Notes under the pieces: generated by a model | Database searches by the model: none | What the model saw: only the letters and a program-made list of their open reading frames with translations | Told to the model about the DNA's origin: nothing | Position numbers and translations under genes: made by a program | Assembly: GCF_002000085.1 (NCBI RefSeq) | Contig: NZ_MUZU01000017.1 | Span: 1 to 62,219 of the forward strand | DNA length: 62,219 bases | From: Pseudocolwellia agarivorans | GTDB lineage: Bacteria > Pseudomonadota > Gammaproteobacteria > Enterobacterales > Alteromonadaceae | Direction of reading: 5' to 3' | Shown: positions 54,851 to 62,204 of the stretch, one piece after another | Position numbering within the stretch: the stretch's first letter is position 1 | Layout of the letters: every line of letters starts with the position of its first letter

Positions 54851-54944
54851 TAACGCTTACATAGGCGGAAATTTGCAGTTGGCTAAAATTTGAAGCGAAG
54901 CGGAAAAGCCTACTGTAAATTTTCCGTTTAATGTTATTGTTAGC
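54851..54944 (-). repeat. attC site 6
   Basis: TAACGCTTACATAGGCGG..ATTGTTAGC, about 94 bp. Confidence 0.88.
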
Positions 54945-55337
54945 TTACTTTTTATGCTTTTTAGCTGAAGCCTTTCCATAATACTTGTATTTACGACCAT
55001 CTTGATCTGTATATTCGCCACCAGCTTCAAAGTTAAGATCATAGTCATTGATCAAAACCCAAATTAATGTTCCAACTCCTAGTGCAACTAACGCTACTGT
55101 TAAAGCCCCTGAAGATATAGCTGTAATCCCGGCAACGCTCCAGCCAACAGGATTCCAAAAGTTAGTTGCTGCTATTGCTGTACCAGCGACAGCAGCAGCT
55201 AATGCTCCCTTAGTGGCACCTTTAACAATCTTTATGTTTTTTACTAAATCATTATTGGTGATCAATATTTCTTCATCTTTTCTTTTTAATGCCTGTTTTA
55301 ATTCAGCTTTAGTGTTGACTATTGTTGGTTGATTCAC
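54945..55337 (-). CDS. Cassette gene: glycine-rich membrane protein
   Basis: 130 residues. A soluble N-terminal third (MNQPTIVNTKAELKQALKRKDEEILITNN) is followed by two Ala/Gly-rich helices (GALAAAVAGTAIAATNF and ALTVALVALGVGTLIWVLI) and a basic tail (KKHKK). It looks like a glycine-zipper membrane protein, which could form pores. No family recognised. Confidence 0.75.
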   Translation of the reverse strand: MNQPTIVNTKAELKQALKRKDEEILITNNDLVKNIKIVKGATKGALAAAVAGTAIAATNFWNPVGWSVAGITAISSGALTVALVALGVGTLIWVLINDYDLNFEAGGEYTDQDGRKYKYYGKASAKKHKK

Positions 55338-55364
55338 AGATTCTCCTAAATGCTACGAGTAAGC

Positions 55365-55408
55365 TAACGCTTGGCTTTGCGGCGTGACGGAGCGCAGCGT
55401 AGTTACGT
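55365..55408 (-). repeat. attC site 7, left part (split by IS3)
   Basis: TAACGCTTGGCTTTGCGGCG..ACGT. With 56692-56713 it rejoins into a 66-bp palindromic attC once the IS and one copy of the CGT duplication are removed. Confidence 0.85.
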
Positions 55409-55442
55409 TGATCTTCCCCCGATAAAATGGACACCTCGGGAT

Positions 55443-56330
55443 TCACGCTGCCATTTGTTCATAATTAATTGGTGACATATACCCAATACCTGAGTGTAAC
55501 CTCACCGTGTTATAAAATTTATTTATATACCTGATAAGCTCAGATCGCAACTCTTCTATTCCTTTAAAATAGGTTTGCCGGATTAACTCACCTTTTAAAG
55601 AATGGTAAAACGATTCCATGAACGCATTGTCTGTACAATGTACTGGTCGATTGACACTGTGATGCATACCATATTTTACCAATTCAGATTGAAAGACCGA
55701 GCCCGTAAATTCAACACCTCTATCGGTGTGAAAAATAACATTTTTTGGGTTTCGTCCTTTTTTAATGACATACCTTAAAGCGGTTGTCGTTAACTCCGTT
55801 GTTCTAGAATAGGATAATGACCAACCCAATATCCGGCGCGAGTATTGATCCATGATCGTTGCTAAATACGTCCACTTTCCTTGTAATTTAATATAGGTTA
55901 CATCGGCGACCCAAACTTGATCCGGTGCCGTTGCAGCGTCGCGCGCCAATAATCGATTTTCACCTTTCGCTATGAAGCGTTTAAGCCCTGGCATTCGCCG
56001 CGTTACTTTGGTGACCCTGGCTTTGAGCCCTGCTTCACGCATTAGCCGCTCGACACGCTTCTTAGCGATGCGGTAACCGCTCTGACACAGGGATTCATAG
56101 ACTCTAGGACTGCCATATCGTCCGTGACTGTCGTCAAATATCTTCGTGACCTGTTTTAACAATTGCTGATCGGACAATGCCCGATCCGTTGTCCCTCGCT
56201 GACGCCATGCATAGTAGCCGCTGGGCGATACCTGCATCCAACGACAAAGGTTACGTATCCCTAGTTCTTTTCCGTATCTGTGGATGAATCCAAATCGTTC
56301 TGATGTTGATCCGCCAGATACTGTTGCCAC
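55443..56330 (-). CDS. IS3 transposase OrfB (DDE domain)
   Basis: About 295 codons; rve-type integrase domain with WVADVTYIKLQGKWTYLATIMDQYSRRILGWSLS (first Asp), FHTDRGVEF (second Asp) and the Glu in DNAFMESFYHSLKGE. An HTH_21 region (RMQV..GYYAWRQRGTTDRA) precedes it. Read as OrfAB after a -1 slip at 56330-56336. Intact. Confidence 0.93.
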   Translation of the reverse strand: MATVSGGSTSERFGFIHRYGKELGIRNLCRWMQVSPSGYYAWRQRGTTDRALSDQQLLKQVTKIFDDSHGRYGSPRVYESLCQSGYRIAKKRVERLMREAGLKARVTKVTRRMPGLKRFIAKGENRLLARDAATAPDQVWVADVTYIKLQGKWTYLATIMDQYSRRILGWSLSYSRTTELTTTALRYVIKKGRNPKNVIFHTDRGVEFTGSVFQSELVKYGMHHSVNRPVHCTDNAFMESFYHSLKGELIRQTYFKGIEELRSELIRYINKFYNTVRLHSGIGYMSPINYEQMAA

Positions 56331-56635
56331 TTTTTTAGAAGGTCATTTTCCTTCTTCAACCTATCGATTTCTTTTTTTAACTGAGCGTTCTCAGTTATTT
56401 GCTTCGCCGATTTCACTTTGCGTTTCTTTGACAAACCTACTCGCCTTTTTCCATCACCTTGAAGATGGCCTTCTCGATACTCTTTGCGCCAACGGGACAA
56501 CATAAATGGATGAATACCCAAGCCTTCCGCAACCTGAGAACTTTTAATATCAGGTTGATAGCTCATTTTAACAGCTCGAACTTTAAACTCCGTTGAATAC
56601 TGCCACGTTTTACGTGGATTATTATACTTTGGCAA
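56261..56635 (-). CDS. IS3 transposase OrfA
   Basis: 124 residues with HTH (YSTEFKVRAVKMSYQPDIKSSQVAEGLGIHPFMLSRWRKEY) and a leucine-zipper-like C-terminal helix (LKKEIDRLKKENDLLKK). At its end the slippery sequence A_AAA_AAG (minus strand; 56330-56336) allows -1 frameshifting into OrfB, which continues in that frame. Confidence 0.9.
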   Translation of the reverse strand: MPKYNNPRKTWQYSTEFKVRAVKMSYQPDIKSSQVAEGLGIHPFMLSRWRKEYREGHLQGDGKRRVGLSKKRKVKSAKQITENAQLKKEIDRLKKENDLLKKWQQYLADQHQNDLDSSTDTEKN

Positions 56636-56691
56636 AATTACCTCCAGATGCGTTATCTAGAGGTGTCCACTAAAACGGGGGAAGTTCACGT

Positions 56692-56713
56692 CCGACAAAA
56701 GTCACTTGTTAGG
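56692..56713 (-). repeat. attC site 7, right part (split by IS3)
   Basis: CCGACAAAAGTCACTTGTTAGG; the outer end of the interrupted site. The stop of the next cassette gene (56709-56711) lies in it. Confidence 0.85.
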
Positions 56714-57461
56714 CCAACTGGGCATCCAGTCTCTCAGCGTAATGATGTAAAACCAGAAGCACTAAATGTAACCTGAATGATGAATCTGCCGATTCAGAAA
56801 GCCCAGGATGTGAACCTTGCGGATGCAAACGCTTCCAAAAACCTTCTACGAATCCAGTGCCATTATTCAGAAATTCATTGTACTGCGATGCAAAAAAACC
56901 AGTTCGTGCTAGGTCTTCTTTTCGTTGCTGTGTGGTTGTTCCGGAACCTGCACTCAATAACGCATGGCACTGATTAAAAAACTCTTCAACAAATGATCGC
57001 ATCTGCGCATTTGCAGCAGCCCAATCACCACGGCCATGAGCCGCTATGGCCTGCTCATAATGACCTATTGCAACGGTAAGCCCTCTTCTATTCAATATTT
57101 CTACAAGTTTGTTTTCAGACTCAAGTAGAGGTATAGCTGATGGTAGCGATTTACGGACAGATGATTCCGTTAGCTCGTACCCATCTTTTGCCAGTGCATT
57201 CTCAAGTGCTTTAGTATTAGCGCAGTTTGACCGATCCCGTAATAGATATTCCACGACATCAACTACGAACGGAGCTCCTGATTGCGTTTTGGCATTTCCG
57301 TTCTCGACCAAATATTTCGTAATCGAAGTTTCTTTTTCCTTTATCCACTGACCGGATATAACGCTTTCCAACTCGAATTCTATTGAAAACCTTTCCACTT
57401 CATCATGAGTACGGAAGTTAAGTGCGTTTACCAACGCTAATATGCTTCTTCTTGAAAACAT
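56709..57461 (-). CDS. Cassette gene: hypothetical protein with HEPN-like C-terminus
   Basis: 250 residues, soluble. The C-terminal part (AIAAHGRGDWAAANAQMRSFVEEFFNQCHALL.., FWKRLHPQGSHPGLSESADSSFRLHLVLLVLHHYAERL) has the look of proteins with an abortive-infection or HEPN-like C-terminal helical domain. Codon use and GC are higher than those of neighbouring cassettes, suggesting a different source. Family assignment is tentative. Confidence 0.75.
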   Translation of the reverse strand: MFSRRSILALVNALNFRTHDEVERFSIEFELESVISGQWIKEKETSITKYLVENGNAKTQSGAPFVVDVVEYLLRDRSNCANTKALENALAKDGYELTESSVRKSLPSAIPLLESENKLVEILNRRGLTVAIGHYEQAIAAHGRGDWAAANAQMRSFVEEFFNQCHALLSAGSGTTTQQRKEDLARTGFFASQYNEFLNNGTGFVEGFWKRLHPQGSHPGLSESADSSFRLHLVLLVLHHYAERLDAQLA

Positions 57462-57482
57462 TGAGAACTCTCTATATGGGCC

Positions 57483-57579
57483 TAACGCCCCAATAAGAGG
57501 CTAAAATTTGTTTGCTAAAATAGGCGACGCAGGAGCAAAAAGCAAACTGTTTTTAGTCCTGCTTGATTGGCTTGTTATA
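57483..57579 (-). repeat. attC site 8
   Basis: TAACGCCCCAATAAGAGG..GGCTTGTTATAT, about 97 bp. The downstream end of the frameshifted membrane gene reads into it. Confidence 0.9.
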
Positions 57580-58004
57580 TTTTTGTTTGTCGCTAAACAT
57601 GCAAAGATTACAAACATTTATGACAAATACATAATAAAAAATTAAGAAAGGTGTATATACAGTTTTAAACGGTGCTTTGTTAACTGCCCCTAATAATTGA
57701 TGGCCTGAAACTAACCAAGGAAGAGCGAAAGCTAAAATAATAGAGCAAAGGGTAATATACCAAAAATTTAATTTTTTAAACTTATTTAGAAAATACAAAA
57801 CAGGTAAACCAATAATTAGGTTTAATTGAAAAGCCACTACTATTCCACCAATGCTCACAGGTAAAAAAAAGTACCATATGTCTCCAAATCTTGGCAGCGA
57901 TTTATAAATAAACACATCAAGAAACATAAAAAGAAACAATGTTGCTGGAAATACAACTAAAGGAGATAAAAATCAGGGCTTTTCCATACATCGGCGTAAT
58001 CCAT
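57553..58004 (-). pseudogene. Cassette gene: membrane protein with a frameshift
   Basis: The ATG at 58004 opens MDYADVWKSPDFYLL then stops at TAG. The next frame (-1) carries on directly with SPLVVFPATLFLFMFLDVFIYKSLPRFGDIW, about 130 residues with four helices. One extra T in the T5 run (plus strand A-run 57968-57972) would join both frames into one gene of about 150 residues. So it is a one-base frameshift: natural, phase-variable, or a sequencing error. Confidence 0.7.
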
Positions 58005-58019
58005 GCTACTTAAAAAATA

Positions 58020-58114
58020 TAACGCCTTACTAATGGGCGTAAAATGCTTGGCTAAAATTAGCGACGAAGGAGCGCAAGCCAAGCGTTTTACGTCCTTTTG
58101 AGTAACTTGTTAGC
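58020..58114 (-). repeat. attC site 9
   Basis: TAACGCCTTACTAATGGGCG..AACTTGTTAGC, about 95 bp. Confidence 0.9.
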
Positions 58115-58121
58115 ATGCAAA

Positions 58122-58469
58122 TTACTCTTCTTTTAGTTGTGGTAGCCCAAACTTTGACTCTAAACCTGAGAACTGCTCCTTTGTGTAAGGACCGAAAACA
58201 AACTCATTATGTTCAGCGAACTTATGATCGTTGACTTTATCTATATAAAAATATGAGCACGAGTTTTCTGGGCAGGCATACACAGAGATATATTTAGCAT
58301 TAGATGAAATGTATTTAGGCTCATCTATACGTCCGATATAAGCGCCTTCACCTAATGAGTACCCTAAAGTTTTAGTGCCGTCGATATAATAAACTTCATA
58401 AGGAAGTTCTTTCCAAGTTGGAGAACAACCGATTAAGAATAATGACACTAAAATTAAGATTACTCTCAA
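58122..58469 (-). CDS. Cassette gene: lipoprotein
   Basis: 115 residues; signal peptide with lipobox FLIGC (Cys15). Mature part is small, with Cys pairs in YACPENSCSYFY. Exported and lipid-anchored; function unknown. Confidence 0.8.
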   Translation of the reverse strand: MRVILILVSLFLIGCSPTWKELPYEVYYIDGTKTLGYSLGEGAYIGRIDEPKYISSNAKYISVYACPENSCSYFYIDKVNDHKFAEHNEFVFGPYTKEQFSGLESKFGLPQLKEE

Positions 58470-58485
58470 AACTTTCCCTGCATGC

Positions 58486-58576
58486 TAACGCCTCAATAAG
58501 AGGCTAAAAATAGTGGGCTAAAATGGAGCGGAGCGAACAGCCCGCTTTTTTTAGTCCTTTTAATTGCCTTGTTAGG
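58486..58576 (-). repeat. attC site 10
   Basis: TAACGCCTCAATAAGAGG..TTGCCTTGTTAGG, about 91 bp; stem CTAAAAA..GTGGGCT / AGCCCGC..TTTTTTAG. Confidence 0.9.
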
Positions 58577-58593
58577 TAACCTGTACCCATAAG

Positions 58594-58848
58594 CTATGTT
58601 TGTGCATGCTTTTTAAATAGTAAAAACCCAATTATTAAACAATAAACAATTGGAATAACAAAGATTAACCCAAACCAAGCCATAATTCCAAGTGACCAAC
58701 CATCGACGATTTTAGCGCCGATGATTAGACCATGAATGTAGTCAAAAGCTTGTATGAATAAACTAGAAGTTAAAAACGTGATCAAATAAATTACAGCAAA
58801 GTAGATACTGCATTTTTTCATATAACCATTTATTCGAGAGCTATCCAT
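58594..58848 (-). CDS. Cassette gene: two-helix membrane protein
   Basis: 84 residues; helices YFAVIYLITFLTSSLFIQAF and SLGIMAWFGLIFVIPIVYCLIIGFLLF. No ribosome site stands out. Function unknown. Confidence 0.7.
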   Translation of the reverse strand: MDSSRINGYMKKCSIYFAVIYLITFLTSSLFIQAFDYIHGLIIGAKIVDGWSLGIMAWFGLIFVIPIVYCLIIGFLLFKKHAQT

Positions 58849-58861
58849 GCTTTGGGTTACC

Positions 58862-58953
58862 TAACGCCCAATTAACGGGCTAAAAATTGTGGGCTAAAAT
58901 GGAAGCGAAGCGGACAGCCCACTGTTTTTAGTCCTGTTGAATTGCTTGTTATG
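58862..58953 (-). repeat. attC site 11 (identical to attC 15)
   Basis: TAACGCCCAATTAACGGG..TTGCTTGTTATG. By eye the whole 92 bp are identical to 62113-62204. Confidence 0.92.
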
Positions 58954-58958
58954 TGCAA

Positions 58959-59675
58959 TTACCTGACAGACCATAATCTTTTAACCATAGCTACGCCCAT
59001 TGGATCATACTTGGCTAATTCAATCTTTTCATATGGGTAATAATCACCACCAACAAAATACATTGCGGATAGCTCAGCAAAATACTCTAGATTATTTTTA
59101 ATTGCATATGCATTAGGTTTAATACGGTTTTTATAGTCTTTAACATTTTTATATAAGCCTTTTGACTTAGCATTTTTCCAGGGGTTTAGTATTTGTGCAT
59201 ACTTATCTGGCCAGTGCATTATATGCCATGCATGTGCAAGTTCATGAGTTAAAGCTTTTTTAGCCCACATATCCGTTAAATACATTAAATTTTTAGCACT
59301 ATAAATAACTATCGAATGCTCCCATTTATTATCATAATGAAGTCTCTTATTTGTTTCTCCTCTCCTAACAAACCTCATTCCACTTTTTTTTCCTCCATGT
59401 GGGGAGTTTTCACCAAACATTAAGAATATTTTTAATGTTTTTAGTTTTCGTAATGAATTGCGGGGTAATTTTTTTTCAATACTCTTTAATGTACTTTTTA
59501 ACTTGAGCAAAGATTCTTTAGCTAGTTGAGGATTTGACCTTTTCAGACTAGCTTCATAGAAAATATTCCAATCACCTTTTACATTAATATAATCACGAGA
59601 CGGGACTCTAAAATTTACTTCAGCTTGAACCAACATTGAAGAAAAAGATAAAATGAATAATACGACAAACTTCAA
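58959..59675 (-). CDS. Cassette gene: exported HExxH metalloprotease-like protein
   Basis: 238 residues with a signal peptide (cleaved after about residue 18, LVQA-EV). Zinc motif HELAH (His144, Glu145, His148) and a downstream Glu (Glu197 or Glu201 in NLEYFAELSAMYF) give a gluzincin-like site, as in anthrax-lethal-factor-type zincins. The middle is basic. Probably a secreted or periplasmic peptidase of unknown target. Confidence 0.8.
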   Translation of the reverse strand: MKFVVLFILSFSSMLVQAEVNFRVPSRDYINVKGDWNIFYEASLKRSNPQLAKESLLKLKSTLKSIEKKLPRNSLRKLKTLKIFLMFGENSPHGGKKSGMRFVRRGETNKRLHYDNKWEHSIVIYSAKNLMYLTDMWAKKALTHELAHAWHIMHWPDKYAQILNPWKNAKSKGLYKNVKDYKNRIKPNAYAIKNNLEYFAELSAMYFVGGDYYPYEKIELAKYDPMGVAMVKRLWSVR

Positions 59676-59693
59676 GACACACTCCTTTGCACA

Positions 59694-59784
59694 TAACGCC
59701 CAAATAATGGGCTTTTATTGCTGGCTTATAATGTTGAGGAACGAAACAGCCAGCTGTAAAAGTCCCGTTGATTTGCTTGTTATA
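59694..59784 (-). repeat. attC site 12
   Basis: TAACGCCCAAATAATGGG..TTGCTTGTTAT, about 91 bp; close to attC 4 and 5. Belongs to ORF-less cassette C. Confidence 0.9.
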
Positions 59785-60035
59785 TGCTCGATAAACCTAA
59801 ACACAACTACACAAGCAACTAGTAAAAACCGATAGTGATAAACGCACTATAAATTGAGCTACCCACAAATGCCAGAACGAAATAATAGCTTTGTTACATT
59901 ACGAAGTAATAAAAACAACAAAGCTTATTAGTGACTATTGGAAAACTAAAATAGCGAAACCCTCAGCAGCGTTTACAAAAGTAAAAGTTAGCAACTAAAT
60001 TATTAGCTAAAGCACCTTACTACATGAGTTGCATA
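59785..60035 (-). ncRNA. ORF-less cassette C with conserved nested hairpin
   Basis: Third close member. Hairpin 59881-59929: GCTTTGTT / AACAAAGC, enclosing ATTAC-gaa-GTAAT. Compared with copy A (ACC / GGT) the three top pairs (GTT / AAC) change on both sides. No ORF. Directly downstream of the Pycsar-like cassette. Confidence 0.6.
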
Positions 60036-60131
60036 TAACGCCCCACTAAGAGGCAAATAACAGTTGGTTAAAATAAGCGAGGCACGAGCAAAAACCAACT
60101 GTTATTTGTCCTGCTTGAGTGGCTTGTTAAG
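60036..60131 (-). repeat. attC site 13
   Basis: TAACGCCCCACTAAGAGG..GGCTTGTTAAG, about 96 bp; ends the two-gene Pycsar-like cassette. Confidence 0.9.
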
Positions 60132-60134
60132 TTA

Positions 60135-60665
60135 CTACACTCTAATTTTATAAATAAGTAAAGCTCCGAGAGGGGTCAACAAAGCAGCGATTGTAAGCCA
60201 AATAGAAAAGCTAAACTGTTTATACTTAATGTACGCGATTTTTGAATTTGCCACAATTTGGTTTGAAAGTTGATTGTCAATGTCACTATACTGATTAGTG
60301 CCTCCCCCATTTATTTTGTAAAAACACTCTAGATATCCTTTGGGTGTGAGAGAGCAAATATGTCCGAAAAATAATATGTTAACTTTTTCAGGTTTTTGCG
60401 GGAAAGAAACCCAAATAGGTGGTTCTAATCGAGGCACAAACGATAGTAGAGCTACTAGAATAGATGAAGCTAAAAGAACAACAGCGAAAACAATATAAAT
60501 AAGTAAAGAATTACTAATAATATCTATAGATATTGCTAGTCTTGATATACCGAATAAAATAGCACTATTAACAGCTAATACGGCACCATTTTTAGCCTCC
60601 GCAAACTTTAACCAGTCTATTATTTTGTCAAATATATAATCAAGTTTTAGATCTTCGCTTTTCAA
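60135..60665 (-). CDS. Pycsar-like transmembrane effector (PycTM-type)
   Basis: About 176 residues from a proposed TTG at 60665, two bases past the cyclase stop; the ORF could be read from 60791 but that overlaps the cyclase by 125 bp. It starts with a helix IFDKIIDWLKFAEAKNGAVLAVNSAILFGISRL, which matches the conserved first motif of Pycsar TM effectors (compare the DUF5706-type pattern of an Asp/Ala-Lys-x-G followed by helices), then two more helices; a last helix lies at the C-terminus (SIWLTIAALLTPLGALLIYKI). Would damage the inner membrane when the cyclic nucleotide signal appears. Function is inferred. Confidence 0.7.
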   Translation of the reverse strand: MKSEDLKLDYIFDKIIDWLKFAEAKNGAVLAVNSAILFGISRLAISIDIISNSLLIYIVFAVVLLASSILVALLSFVPRLEPPIWVSFPQKPEKVNILFFGHICSLTPKGYLECFYKINGGGTNQYSDIDNQLSNQIVANSKIAYIKYKQFSFSIWLTIAALLTPLGALLIYKIRV

Positions 60666-60666
60666 T

Positions 60667-61614
60667 TTAAATATCCTTAACTTCCGGAAAAAATGCATCA
60701 CCGCCATATACGTCACCATAGTAATCTCTAACAGATACATCTTTTTTAGAAAAAAGATTTTTATCAATATATGGGGACTGAGGGCAATCACGTTTCAAAC
60801 CATCAAATACAGCTTTCGTGATTAAAATAGGACTATATGATTTACTATGTGAAATTGTAGTTTTAAAAAAAGTATAGAAGTGCCCATCTTTATGCTTAAG
60901 CATCCTTGATGATGTAGATTCTAAATCATCAATAAACTGTTCATATGGCTTACTTTGCCAATGCCAATCTTTAATATATGGATAATAATTTCCTTGATGA
61001 ATCGCAGGTGTCTGGCTAAATTCAGTTTTATTTGCCAGATCGGTTAACCTAGAAGCTATATTTGCAGGTTTACCTAGCCAAACTAAACTACGATAAAATT
61101 CCTTTTCAGCACCTTGCCTTATAGCACCACCTTTAGTTATAAGCATTTTTCCATAATCAATTCCAATTCCACATTTGAAATCAGTACTCTTAATTCGTTT
61201 ATTAAGAATGTACTTACAAACACTATTCATTAAAGTAGCTGTATCGATTGATTTTTTAAAGCAATCATCTTGATCAAAAACTACCATCACTCTGTCACCA
61301 ATAATATTTCTTACATGCCCCCCATAATATCGGGCACACGCAATCATTGTGCGTACAAATGATGAATATACCTTTGCTAGTGTCTTTGGCTGTTTTTCAG
61401 CGCTCAACTTTACTGAATTTCTAATGTCGACGTACAGTACACAGCTCTCTAGTCTTTTGCATTTTTTCTTTTTTGTATCTAAATTATCAAAAGTGATACT
61501 AGGGTCATCAAAGTTTGGTACAAACTTAGTATCAATAATTTCAATCTCAAAACTACTATCTAAAACAGTTGATACTTCGTTATCTAGATCTTTGAAAAAG
61601 TCCTTTAGTGCCAC
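60667..61614 (-). CDS. Class III nucleotide cyclase, Pycsar-type (PycC-like)
   Basis: 315 residues from a GTG with AGGGAG six bases before it. The cyclase domain spans about 55-230: metal Asp63 (LYVDIRNSVKLSAEKQP), second Asp107 (IIGDRVMVVFD), GIGIDYGKM and GKPANIASRLTDLAN. A soluble stand-alone cyclase followed by a small membrane protein is the Pycsar arrangement, where the enzyme makes cCMP or cUMP on phage infection. Base specificity cannot be read here. Confidence 0.82.
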   Translation of the reverse strand: MALKDFFKDLDNEVSTVLDSSFEIEIIDTKFVPNFDDPSITFDNLDTKKKKCKRLESCVLYVDIRNSVKLSAEKQPKTLAKVYSSFVRTMIACARYYGGHVRNIIGDRVMVVFDQDDCFKKSIDTATLMNSVCKYILNKRIKSTDFKCGIGIDYGKMLITKGGAIRQGAEKEFYRSLVWLGKPANIASRLTDLANKTEFSQTPAIHQGNYYPYIKDWHWQSKPYEQFIDDLESTSSRMLKHKDGHFYTFFKTTISHSKSYSPILITKAVFDGLKRDCPQSPYIDKNLFSKKDVSVRDYYGDVYGGDAFFPEVKDI

Positions 61615-61633
61615 CAGTATCTCCCTAGTAACT

Positions 61634-61725
61634 TAACGCTTTGCTAAGCGGCTAAAAATGGCTGGCTATAATAGCGAGGTACGAGCACAGCCAGCTGTTT
61701 GTGTCCGTTTAAGCAACTTGTTAAG
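61634..61725 (-). repeat. attC site 14
   Basis: TAACGCTTTGCTAAGCGG..AACTTGTTAAG, about 92 bp. Confidence 0.9.
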
Positions 61726-62091
61726 TTACTTTTTACCTATAGGAAAAGCTATCGGAACATTAAACTGTAATCTACTGCTATTATTAAGCTCATCTGATTT
61801 TTCACCTTCTTTACCTAGCGATATCCCTAAAGCCTTTACACCAATACCTTCCTTACCATTATCTTTGGTAGTGCTAGACACAGCTATATCAAATTTAAGC
61901 AAATGAACCGGCCTTGTGGTTTTATCACTTTGCGAGTTTATATGCATGTGGCCATATATATCATCTCGCTTGTCTAAACTCACACTTGAGGGGTTAGAAA
62001 TAACACCTAATTCAGATAGCTCATTATTAGATTCATTAATTGCTTCAGATATATCTTTAATAGCTTCTTTTATAAAGTCTTTGAGTTCCAC
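61726..62091 (-). CDS. Cassette gene: trypco2-like protein
   Basis: 121 residues. A helical N-terminus (MELKDFIKEAIKDISEAINESNNELSELG) is followed by strands (VHLLKFDIAVSSTTKDNGKEGIGVKALGISLGKEGE, SRLQFNVPIAFP). This layout resembles the trypsin-co-occurring domain 2 seen in predicted conflict or defence systems. Match is by pattern memory; no trypsin-like partner in this cassette. Confidence 0.65.
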   Translation of the reverse strand: MELKDFIKEAIKDISEAINESNNELSELGVISNPSSVSLDKRDDIYGHMHINSQSDKTTRPVHLLKFDIAVSSTTKDNGKEGIGVKALGISLGKEGEKSDELNNSSRLQFNVPIAFPIGKK

Positions 62092-62112
62092 ACTAAACCT
62101 CGATAAGTAACT

Positions 62113-62204
62113 TAACGCCCAATTAACGGGCTAAAAATTGTGGGCTAAAATGGAAGCGAAGCGGACAGCCCACTGTTTTTAGTCCTGTTGAATTGCTTGT
62201 TATG
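62113..62204 (-). repeat. attC site 15 (identical to attC 11)
   Basis: TAACGCCCAATTAACGGG..TTGCTTGTTATG. The next cassette begins past 62204 and is cut by the window edge. Confidence 0.92.

Larger units (their letters stand above)
55409..56688 (-). mobile_element. IS3-family insertion sequence inserted in an attC
   Basis: 1280 bp bounded by imperfect 29-bp inverted repeats (55409-55437 and 56660-56688; TGA.CTTCCCCCG......TGGACACCTC) and flanked by the 3-bp duplication CGT (55406-55408, 56689-56691). It interrupts attC 7. Two overlapping ORFs encode the transposase by frameshifting. Confidence 0.93.

Noticed and set aside
55048-55332. A 94-codon ORF antisense to the 54945 cassette gene.
   Set aside because: A shadow of the Ala/Gly-rich helices in the real gene; attC orientation supports the minus strand.
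52753-62204. A CRISPR array, because of the many similar repeats.
   Set aside because: Repeats are 66-97 bp palindromes of variable sequence separated by 250 bp to 1.5 kb containing genes; they are attC sites.
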